From positions 1-64,000 of the forward strand of contig JAJYAT010000002.1 of NCBI GenBank assembly GCA_021779375.1: DNA of 64,000 nt. Direction: 5' to 3'. Below the pieces are notes generated by a model. That model did no database searches. It was not told where the DNA came from and saw only the letters and a list, made by a program, of their open reading frames with translations. Shown here one piece after another: positions 40,308 through 48,368 of the stretch. Numbering within the stretch: position 1 is the stretch's first letter; each line of letters begins with the position of its first letter. The translations under genes and the position numbers were made by a program. The DNA comes from a bacterium. GTDB lineage: Bacteria; Patescibacteriota; Gracilibacteria; JAHISY01.

Positions 40308-42677
40308 TTAGTTTTTGTAAAACTCCGGCAGAATTTTGGGCGGACGGACTGAGGAAATTTTTCCAAGTGTTTCGAGATCAGTGATTTTGATTTTGCCGAG
40401 GTAAAGTTTCTGAAGGTCACCACCATCTTCAGCGAACTTTTGAATTTTACGAAAACCGGAAAAGTAAATCGCTTCTTTCGTGAAGCCACCTTTTTGTGCC
40501 GTCTCAGTCAAACCACGTTTGATTTTTACTGCTGTTTTCCAGGCGCGCTCGTCGTCGAAGCCGAATTTTTTGACGAAATTAAAAATTCCCCGAAAGGATT
40601 TTTCCGCCGATTCAGCGACAGCGAGATAATTCAGTGCCGGCCAAAATTCTTTCTCGGAATTTTTGGCGAGAACTAAGCTTTGATTGAAAATCGCCAAGCC
40701 TTCTTCCGTCTCGAGATAATTGCCGAAACCCCGCGCGAAAATTTTGAAAGGCTGCGCACTGCCATTTTCACCGCGCAAAATGTGCGTCTCGATTTCGTGC
40801 GCGATTGTCGCGCGCAAACCTGCCGGTGACCAACGCGCCGCACGCCGTATGAAAAGCGTGCCGGATTTCCCGGCGAGCGCGTCCGCGACGAGGTCATCGC
40901 GCAAGGCAACTTTCCAATTTTTGAGACCATACTGGGCGAAGACCTTTTCGAATTCCCCTGCTACCATGGCGGAATCAAGTGTCGCACTTTCAGCTGGAAA
41001 TGTTTTTGGTTTGGCGGCGAGTTTCTTACGCGCGATGGCGAGATCTTCCTCGGTCGGAAAACCGTAAAGTTGCCTGGATTTCAGTGAAAATTCCGGCGTG
41101 CCAATCGCCGCAAGCAAATTAATTTTGCGGCGAATTTCAATTTTTTTGTCGCGAAAAATCGCGCCAAGTGGCGTCTCCGGGAGTTTGATCGCGACCAGCT
41201 CGTCGAGCAGATCTTGCGGCACAAAAGCTAATTTGCGATAAGTGAAAACCGGCTCGTATTTTTTGGAGGCAAAAAATTTCTCTTTTTCCGCAAGCAAATT
41301 GGTCGGCTTCAGGAAATACAGAAGCTTAATTTTCTTATCGAGCTCGGACAGCTTTTGGTCGATTGCGACGAAATCAATCTTAGACGAGACAGCGGAATCA
41401 TTTTCTTTCGGTAAAATTTTCTCATCACGCAAAACCGGATTAATGAGGAAATTGGTGAGATCGCGCCGACCAAGGATGATTTTGTAATTCGCCGAGCTAA
41501 GGTCGGTTTTTTCCGCGACGGTCGTGATGCGCTCGTCCGCAACGATAATTTTGAGGTGGACATTTTTGACGCTTTCGCCAACGCGCGGCAGATTCAATTT
41601 CTCAGCCAACTGCGCATCAACCGCGCTCGTCTCGTGCGTCGCATCGAGCTCGACTTTGACGCGGTAAATCAGATTTTCTTTGAGTAAAATTTCTGCCGAC
41701 TCGATAAAATCCACAATCTTTTTCTTGGGATATTTCCTTTGTTTTTGAATTTTACCGAAAAGCTCCTTGCCGAGCTTCACGCCTTTTTCCGGCGAATCAA
41801 CTTTCAAACCACGAATCCGTTCGAGGCGTTTTTTGAGCGGAGCGAGATTCGCGGTTTGCACTGACAAACCGGCACGCGCATTCACCTCAAGCAACACCGG
41901 TCCTTCTTTTTGGTCGACGACGACATCTGCCGCGAGGTAGCCGAGATTGGTGTGCAGCTGCGCCGCGCTGGCAATCGCGAGAATGCGATCGAACTCAGGA
42001 ATCACATAACCCGCCGTCGCCATACCGCCCGGCAATTCGTCGAGTCGGCGATTAAACTGGACGGCGTAAGTCGTTTTGCCGGAAGCCAGATCGATGCCGA
42101 GCCCGATTCCGCCGAGGTGGATATTCGCCTTGCCACCACTCACCGGCGTCGGCACACGAAGCATCGCCATGACCGGAATGAGGTTGTGGACGATGACCCG
42201 CACGTCCGGCAAACCTTCGACCGCCAAGCCCGGAATGAATTCGACCGAGTCAATGCGCGCCTCGAAAAAAGCGATATCCGGTAAATTGGCGATGGAATAT
42301 TCACCATCCAAAATATCCTCGATGTGCTCGCGCAATTCGGCTTCGGTGATTTTGGCACCGCCAACTTTTTGCCAAACACCATCGATAATTTTATCTTTCA
42401 CGACGATAATGCCCTCACCGCCGTAACCAGCGTTGGGCTTCAGCACGAATGAGTCCGGCAAACCGTCAAAATCAAACTTTTCAAATTCGGCGTGATTGCG
42501 AATCGTCGCAATAATCTTCGGGACAGGAATGCCGCGCGCCGCCAGAAAACGTTTTGTCGCCAATTTGGAGTCCGCCATCTGCACCGCCTTTTTGCGGTTG
42601 AAAGGATGGAGATACTGCAAATTCCGCGCATTGATTCCGAGAATACCGTGATTTTTGAAAAGCGAAAACGCCATCAA
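40308..42677 (-). CDS. ATP-grasp ligase (alpha-L-glutamate ligase-like) fused to DUF1704 carboxypeptidase-like domain
   Basis: FVLKPNAGYGGEGIIVVKD..LGYLAADVVVDQKEGPVLLEVNARAG; C-terminal IAHEIETHILRGENGS + ETEEGLA. Confidence 0.85.
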   Translation of the reverse strand: MMAFSLFKNHGILGINARNLQYLHPFNRKKAVQMADSKLATKRFLAARGIPVPKIIATIRNHAEFEKFDFDGLPDSFVLKPNAGYGGEGIIVVKDKIIDGVWQKVGGAKITEAELREHIEDILDGEYSIANLPDIAFFEARIDSVEFIPGLAVEGLPDVRVIVHNLIPVMAMLRVPTPVSGGKANIHLGGIGLGIDLASGKTTYAVQFNRRLDELPGGMATAGYVIPEFDRILAIASAAQLHTNLGYLAADVVVDQKEGPVLLEVNARAGLSVQTANLAPLKKRLERIRGLKVDSPEKGVKLGKELFGKIQKQRKYPKKKIVDFIESAEILLKENLIYRVKVELDATHETSAVDAQLAEKLNLPRVGESVKNVHLKIIVADERITTVAEKTDLSSANYKIILGRRDLTNFLINPVLRDEKILPKENDSAVSSKIDFVAIDQKLSELDKKIKLLYFLKPTNLLAEKEKFFASKKYEPVFTYRKLAFVPQDLLDELVAIKLPETPLGAIFRDKKIEIRRKINLLAAIGTPEFSLKSRQLYGFPTEEDLAIARKKLAAKPKTFPAESATLDSAMVAGEFEKVFAQYGLKNWKVALRDDLVADALAGKSGTLFIRRAARWSPAGLRATIAHEIETHILRGENGSAQPFKIFARGFGNYLETEEGLAIFNQSLVLAKNSEKEFWPALNYLAVAESAEKSFRGIFNFVKKFGFDDERAWKTAVKIKRGLTETAQKGGFTKEAIYFSGFRKIQKFAEDGGDLQKLYLGKIKITDLETLGKISSVRPPKILPEFYKN

Positions 42678-43153
42678 ATTTGATTCAAAAGCCCGCCCGC
42701 TGCAACGATGTTTTGTAAAAATTCAGGCAGCGGCTCAACTGTGAATTCAGTTTTTTGGGTCAAATTCTTGATTTTGGAATTAGCTAAATCAATCTCGATC
42801 GCATCGTTCTCGGCGAATTTGGCGGCAGCATCGGCGAGCACGAAAGTCGGCAAACCGAAATTGATTGAATTGCGGAAAAAAATCCGCGCGAATGATTCGG
42901 CAATCACGGCCTGGACGCCCGCACCGACGAGTGCCCACACAGCGTGTTCGCGACTCGAACCGCAACCGAAATTTTTGCCCGCGATTACGATTGGATTCTC
43001 AGCGGAATTTAACTTCGCGCCACCAAGTGCTTCGAGCGCATGCGCCGCAAGCTCGGCGGAATCCGACGAAGTCAGGTATTTCGCCGGGATGATCAAATCG
43101 GTATCGATATCGTCTCGTGCGAAAATTTGCGCGGAGCCAGAAATATTTTTCAT
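42674..43153 (-). CDS. leuD: 3-isopropylmalate dehydratase small subunit
   Basis: DDIDTDLIIPAKYL; GKNFGCGSSREHAVWAL. Confidence 0.92.
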   Translation of the reverse strand: MKNISGSAQIFARDDIDTDLIIPAKYLTSSDSAELAAHALEALGGAKLNSAENPIVIAGKNFGCGSSREHAVWALVGAGVQAVIAESFARIFFRNSINFGLPTFVLADAAAKFAENDAIEIDLANSKIKNLTQKTEFTVEPLPEFLQNIVAAGGLLNQI

Positions 43154-43239
43154 GGCGGCATTTTAGCAAATAGCGCGAACACAGGATTTGCTCGCGCGAA
43201 AAAAGTTGTCTAAAATTCAGCCAACTTAACCCCCGCAAA

Positions 43240-43491
43240 ATGAGCACTCCATTTAAATTGATTAAGGCAATCTACGTTTATGTAGCCGCTCTCGTCGGAC
43301 TGCTCGTCCTCGCTGCGGGCTTTTACGGTTTATTGGAATACATGCTGAGCATTCTTTTTATCAATGTGAGCTTCGATGCGATTTACGTCATCACTCCACT
43401 CACCCGCATCATCACCGGTCTACTCATCATGGTACCGCACTGGGCGATTGGTCATCATTTCCATCTGATTGAGCACAAAGCTAAAAAATGA
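43240..43491 (+). CDS. Small membrane protein upstream of leuA
   Basis: 83-aa ORF with two hydrophobic segments; upstream TTGCTC-N17-TAAAAT promoter. Confidence 0.65.
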   Translation: MSTPFKLIKAIYVYVAALVGLLVLAAGFYGLLEYMLSILFINVSFDAIYVITPLTRIITGLLIMVPHWAIGHHFHLIEHKAKK

Positions 43492-43535
43492 TTACACCTA
43501 AATTTTTTCTCGAGCTCCTTCTCCTCGGTTTTTGA
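43488..43535 (+). CDS. Candidate leucine leader peptide MITPKFFLELLLLGF*
   Basis: ATG overlaps previous stop (ATGA); codons CTC GAG CTC CTT CTC CTC before antiterminator/terminator. Confidence 0.8.
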   Translation: MITPKFFLELLLLGF

Positions 43536-43567
43536 GAGGCTCGATTTTTGTGAAATTGAAGCCTCTC
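43534..43567 (+). promoter_or_regulatory. Antiterminator stem (region A GAGAGGCT with region B AGCCTCTC)
   Basis: UUUUGAGAGGCUCGAUUU..AAAUUG-A-AGCCUCUCGAAA long pairing. Confidence 0.8.
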
Positions 43568-43585
43568 GAAACTGAGAGGCTTTTT
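43559..43585 (+). terminator. Intrinsic terminator of the leuA attenuator (B:C)
   Basis: AAGCCTCTC-GAAACT-GAGAGGCTT followed by T-run; B shared with antiterminator. Confidence 0.88.
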
Positions 43586-43601
43586 ATTTAAACTTCTTAA
43601 A

Positions 43602-45137
43602 ATGACTGAAACCATCAAAATTTTCGACACGACGCTGCGCGATGGCGAGCAGTGTCCCGGCGCGAGCTTGAATCACGATGAGAAATTGAAAATCGCGGCG
43701 CAGCTCGAAAAGCTCGGCGTCGACATCATCGAAGCGGGCTTCCCGATTGCGAGTCCGGACGATTTTCGCGCAGTCAATGAAATCGCCAAACTGGTGAAGA
43801 AGTCGACGGTCTGCGGTTTGGCGCGCGCGATTGAAAAAGACATTCAAACTGCTTTCGAGGCGGTCAAGCCCGCCAAGAAAAAACGCATCCATCTTTTTCT
43901 GGCGACGAGCGACATGCATTTGAAATACAAATTAAAGATGAGCCGCGCCGAAGCTTTGGTCAGAATCAAGGAAATGGTCAGCTTCGCAAAAAGCCTAACC
44001 GCTGACATCGAATTCAGTCCGGAAGATGCGAGCCGCTCTGATCCGAAATTTCTTTACCAAGCGCTCGAGATCGCGATCCGGTCCGGCGCGCAGACTCTGA
44101 ATATTCCAGACACCGTCGGCTATTCCACCCCGACTGAATTTGGTAATTTCATTAAAAATATTCGGAAAAATGTGCGCGGTATAAAAGATGTCGTAATTTC
44201 AGTGCATTGCCACGATGACCTCGGTCTCGCCGTCGCGAATTCGCTCGCAGCCGTCGAGAACGGTGCGCGCCAAGTCGAGTGCACGGTGAATGGTATCGGC
44301 GAGCGCGCGGGCAACACCAGCCTCGAAGAAGTCGTCATGGCACTCAAGACGCGCCAGGATTTTTTCAAGCTGAAGACTAATGTGAAACCGAAAGAAATTT
44401 TTCGGACAAGTCGCCTGGTCTCGAGTCTGACCGGTTTCGTCGTGCCACCGAATAAAGCCATCGTCGGCTCGAATGCTTTCGCGCACGAATCAGGAATTCA
44501 CCAGCACGGCATCTTGGCGAAACGCGAAACTTACGAAATCATGAAGGCCGAAGATGTCGGCGTCGAGCGAAACAGATTAGTACTCGGCAAACATTCCGGC
44601 CGCGCCGCGCTGATCGCGCGGATGAATGAGCTCGGATTCAAATTGACGCAGAACGAACTCGACAAAACTTTCGAGCGTTTCAAGCTTTTGGCAGACAAGA
44701 AAAAAGAAATCTTTGACGAAGATTTGGAAGCTTTGGTCGTGAATGAAATCTCCGAAGCGACCGCAGAATGGAAAGTCGAGTCAGTCGAAGTCACAGCCGG
44801 CACGGGCAAGAAACCGAGAGCTGAAATCGCGCTGCGCAATTCCGCCGGCAAGATTTTCAAGCAAAAATCGGGCGGAACTGGTCCAGTCGACGCTGCTTAT
44901 TCCGCGGTGAATAAAATCGTCGGCGAAAAAGTAAAGTTGCTCGAATTTCGCATGGACGCCGTGAGCGAAGGCATCGACGCCCAGGCGACGGTCGCGGTGA
45001 AAATCGAGACAGCGCAAGGACGGATTTATTCTGGCAAAGGCAGCCACACCGACATCGTCGTCGCCAGTGTCAAAAGTTATCTGAACGCGCTGAATAAAAT
45101 CATCGCAGGCAAAGAGCGACTGAAGGTGGTTTTATAA
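43602..45137 (+). CDS. leuA: 2-isopropylmalate synthase
   Basis: IFDTTLRDGEQCPGASLN; VHCHDDLGLAVANSLAAVENGARQVECTVNGIGERAGN; C-terminal regulatory domain. Confidence 0.96.
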   Translation: MTETIKIFDTTLRDGEQCPGASLNHDEKLKIAAQLEKLGVDIIEAGFPIASPDDFRAVNEIAKLVKKSTVCGLARAIEKDIQTAFEAVKPAKKKRIHLFLATSDMHLKYKLKMSRAEALVRIKEMVSFAKSLTADIEFSPEDASRSDPKFLYQALEIAIRSGAQTLNIPDTVGYSTPTEFGNFIKNIRKNVRGIKDVVISVHCHDDLGLAVANSLAAVENGARQVECTVNGIGERAGNTSLEEVVMALKTRQDFFKLKTNVKPKEIFRTSRLVSSLTGFVVPPNKAIVGSNAFAHESGIHQHGILAKRETYEIMKAEDVGVERNRLVLGKHSGRAALIARMNELGFKLTQNELDKTFERFKLLADKKKEIFDEDLEALVVNEISEATAEWKVESVEVTAGTGKKPRAEIALRNSAGKIFKQKSGGTGPVDAAYSAVNKIVGEKVKLLEFRMDAVSEGIDAQATVAVKIETAQGRIYSGKGSHTDIVVASVKSYLNALNKIIAGKERLKVVL

Positions 45138-45200
45138 AAATTTATTTGACAGATTGGTTTACAAACCATAGGATTATTTCCTTTTAACCTATCTAACATC

Positions 45201-45500
45201 ATGAAACTAGGAAAACCACGTGAACTAGTTCCTATCACAATATCGAACCATCAAGCTGATATCTTGATGGAAGCTGGTCTTGCTCGCGATAGTGTAAAAA
45301 AATGCGTCAACATAGCAGCAGCCCCAATAGTTCTTACAGCAATAGATACTGAGTCTAGAGAAAGGGTTTGTCGTTGTCTTGAAAATATTCCAGTAATGGG
45401 TCCTATATGCGATTCTTGTGACAGTAGTGAAGCTGAATCAGCGGGAACTGAACAACAAAGAGAAGCACTGGACAAACTGGCAAGACAAATGACAACCTGA
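45201..45500 (+). CDS. Hypothetical small protein with CDSCDSSE motif
   Basis: 99-aa ORF. Confidence 0.5.
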   Translation: MKLGKPRELVPITISNHQADILMEAGLARDSVKKCVNIAAAPIVLTAIDTESRERVCRCLENIPVMGPICDSCDSSEAESAGTEQQREALDKLARQMTT

Positions 45501-45565
45501 CACGCGACATTTTAGTTAAATTTTCCCGCCGCTCGCATCCAGCCCCACAATCATATTGCTTAAGA

Positions 45566-48004
45566 TCAGAACTGTTTGTCGGTGAAATGCACATGACCGC
45601 CTTCAAGCATAGCGATAATTTTGCCTTCGTCGTGCATTTTTTTGATCACCCGATAAAGCGCAGCGCGACAGAAAACTGTTACGCGAAATTTTTTGTTGAT
45701 TGGATCACAAGCATTTTCCGTAGCTGCATAACTTGCTCCAGTCTGAGTGTCGATCAAATCAAATCTAGTATTAGCTATGTCAGCAGCGATACCATACTGA
45801 TGAGCTGACTTAGCACTTGAGCGTGGTCGTAATCTTTCATTGTAATTATTTGGACGAATCGCTGAAGTAACCACTAGGCGAACTTTGAATCTCGGATCTA
45901 GACCAGCCTCTTTGTGCAGCAACTCATTTACCCCTGCGTCAATAGTTTGAAGTAGATTTTTGGTATGAGGATAAACGCAACGCAATAGATTGGGAGCGTC
46001 CTCACCATCGGATTTTTTGAGCTGAGCGCCAAGATTGTAGAGGCGATAGTCTGAGTTCATTTCCTCCAAGGTTTTCAGACGACCACGATTGGTGGCAGTC
46101 TTGACCTCAGCAAAATCATCAAAGAATTGCGGTCGAGCACTCGCGATAAATTCATTCGTCGTGGATTGTTGGCGTCTTGGAAGATTTGTACCGCGAAATT
46201 CTCTATTGGAAATCAAATGATCTAGCGACAATAACAACTCTGCAAAAGACTGCGTCCGCTCCTGCTTTTCCATGTGCTGAGGCTGAACTAGCATCGGAAC
46301 TTTTTCCGAAATTGGCAAAGCGCGTTTTTTGTTGGTTAATAAGTCGGCCCCTACTGTCCCGGCAATTGCACCAGCGGCTGAAGCGGCTAAATTCATAATA
46401 GCCTTGCGTCGAGTCATTGGCTCATTTCTAGCAATCTGATCTAACGCAAATCCTGCCGCTGTACCGACAGCAACTCCAGCGCCAAGCGGAACCATCGCAT
46501 TCAAAAATGCATGTTTGGGCTGATCCTGCTTAGGTGTTTCCGACGTAAGTATTTCCTCCACTTCCGGCGGCGCTTCGTAAGGATCTTCTCTGCTGAATGG
46601 ATCAATTTTAAAATTCTGATCAGCCAACCGATTTTTCATCAGATTAGCCATCGCCATTACCTGAATCGGATAACGCAAAGAACGACGACCATAGCGTTTA
46701 TCTATCCCAGATTCGTGAAAATTCCGAGTCATAAAGGCAAAAACATCCATTCCATAAGGACCTGAGCCAATTTCATTTTTCACATCTTCAACAGAAAAGT
46801 TTTTATCAAACCAAGTCAGTATCTTGTGAACCCTGGGACCGCCTGAGTTGTAGGAATTAATTACGCAAGGATAAAGAAGCTCAGACGGCTGAAGCTGGAA
46901 GCGAGAGCAAATGGAAAGCAGTGGCTGGAAATTACCCAACTGCTGATACAAAGATTCAAAATAACGCATCGACCCAAAAGCCGCTGAAACAAAAAACTTT
47001 CTTTCGTCGATGAACACGCGCTTCATCGGCATTGGAATTTTTTTGGATTTGAATTTTTTGTGCGCCTTTTTGGCTTTGAGGCGCTTGGCTTCTTGCTCAC
47101 GCTTCAACTCTTGAAATTTTTCATGATCTGGCATTTCTCGATAACCGATAAAAAGACCCGCCTCCGCTGCTGCGTCTTCAGTCATTTGGAAAGAACCAAC
47201 CGCACGATCCTCACTGACGGCTTCATCGCAAAAAATTGATTCCACTGAGGGGATACCAAGTGAGACAATCTCCTGAAAGTCTTTTGGCAAGATCTTGCTC
47301 GAAGAAAAAACTGTCTGTGCGAAATTTAAACGGGACATTTTTACCCCGGGATCTTTCTTGGATCTTTTATAGCAAACTTCATCTTGAGCGTTTTTCCATG
47401 CCAAATCTAACATAGTCGTTCCGGGTTTTTCTGCCAGTAATACTTTTCTCAAATTATGAAGCTCCGGAAAAGTGCCAGGTTTATGAAAAATGGTTGGATA
47501 TTTTCTAACAAGACTTGCCCGATGCCAATCAAGCCAAATTTGATTAAAGCTGCCATCTTCGTCGAATGCGGGAATTGCCTTATTCTCAGACAAACGAATC
47601 GGATCAAGCGTAATAGGGTCGTCGATAACATTTCCTAATTGATCCACGAAAACAATTTGGTTTTTGTCCAAGCCGCCCCAAACAACTTCAAAACTACGAA
47701 CCCAGTTTTGCATCAATTCACCGTATTCAAATTCGACTGGTTTGTGATTTGGTGAACAGACTTCTGGAGACTGCTCCGCAGGAGATGAATCTCTTTCCTG
47801 CATGCCACCACGCAAAACCGCCGCAGTGAGCAACGCGCCTCCTCCTACAGCCGCTATCTGACGAAAAAAATCTCTGCGCCCTTCGGAATCTTGCGAATCA
47901 TCATAAATCGCATCAGCCGCTCCTCTAGTGGCACGCGATAACATCCCCGCCCCTTGTCGCAAGGCAGAATCAAATCCAGCGAGAAGTTTGTTAGGAAATC
48001 CCAT
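45566..48004 (-). CDS. Putative bifunctional peptidoglycan hydrolase (SLT-like + M15 D,D-carboxypeptidase-like) with Tat-like signal
   Basis: RRDFFRQIAAVGGGALL; ESIFCDEAVSEDRAVGSFQMTEDAA + INSYNSGG; SAHQYGIAAD + GGHVHF. Confidence 0.75.
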   Translation of the reverse strand: MGFPNKLLAGFDSALRQGAGMLSRATRGAADAIYDDSQDSEGRRDFFRQIAAVGGGALLTAAVLRGGMQERDSSPAEQSPEVCSPNHKPVEFEYGELMQNWVRSFEVVWGGLDKNQIVFVDQLGNVIDDPITLDPIRLSENKAIPAFDEDGSFNQIWLDWHRASLVRKYPTIFHKPGTFPELHNLRKVLLAEKPGTTMLDLAWKNAQDEVCYKRSKKDPGVKMSRLNFAQTVFSSSKILPKDFQEIVSLGIPSVESIFCDEAVSEDRAVGSFQMTEDAAAEAGLFIGYREMPDHEKFQELKREQEAKRLKAKKAHKKFKSKKIPMPMKRVFIDERKFFVSAAFGSMRYFESLYQQLGNFQPLLSICSRFQLQPSELLYPCVINSYNSGGPRVHKILTWFDKNFSVEDVKNEIGSGPYGMDVFAFMTRNFHESGIDKRYGRRSLRYPIQVMAMANLMKNRLADQNFKIDPFSREDPYEAPPEVEEILTSETPKQDQPKHAFLNAMVPLGAGVAVGTAAGFALDQIARNEPMTRRKAIMNLAASAAGAIAGTVGADLLTNKKRALPISEKVPMLVQPQHMEKQERTQSFAELLLSLDHLISNREFRGTNLPRRQQSTTNEFIASARPQFFDDFAEVKTATNRGRLKTLEEMNSDYRLYNLGAQLKKSDGEDAPNLLRCVYPHTKNLLQTIDAGVNELLHKEAGLDPRFKVRLVVTSAIRPNNYNERLRPRSSAKSAHQYGIAADIANTRFDLIDTQTGASYAATENACDPINKKFRVTVFCRAALYRVIKKMHDEGKIIAMLEGGHVHFTDKQF

Positions 48005-48239
48005 AATTTATAAAGGCTTTATTTTAATAGATAAAATTTTTTTGTCAACATTGAGCTTTATCAGACCAGACGGGTTCACGCGAAGCAAAAAAATCCAAAG
48101 TCTGTATTTAGCTTCCACAAGGCAAAATCAAAGAATCGGTAATTTTTGACAAGTCTTTTTTTCGAAAGATATTGACCGGATCACAAAGCCGCTTTATCCT
48201 CTCGCAAACATTTTTTTAAGTTAACTAATAAACTAGTTT

Positions 48240-48368
48240 ATGAATGAGGAAGCAGAAATGGATATTATGGCGAAAAAGGCGATCAGTTTACTGACGAGAG
48301 TTTTATTTTTAGCTGGCGCTTTCACAGCTTTCGGAATTTTGATTCTAAAATTTTTGGGGAGCCTGTAA
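48240..48368 (+). CDS. 42-aa single-TM microprotein
   Basis: MNEEAEMDIMAKKAISLLTRVLFLAGAFTAFGILILKFLGSL; below ORF-track cutoff. Confidence 0.5.
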   Translation: MNEEAEMDIMAKKAISLLTRVLFLAGAFTAFGILILKFLGSL

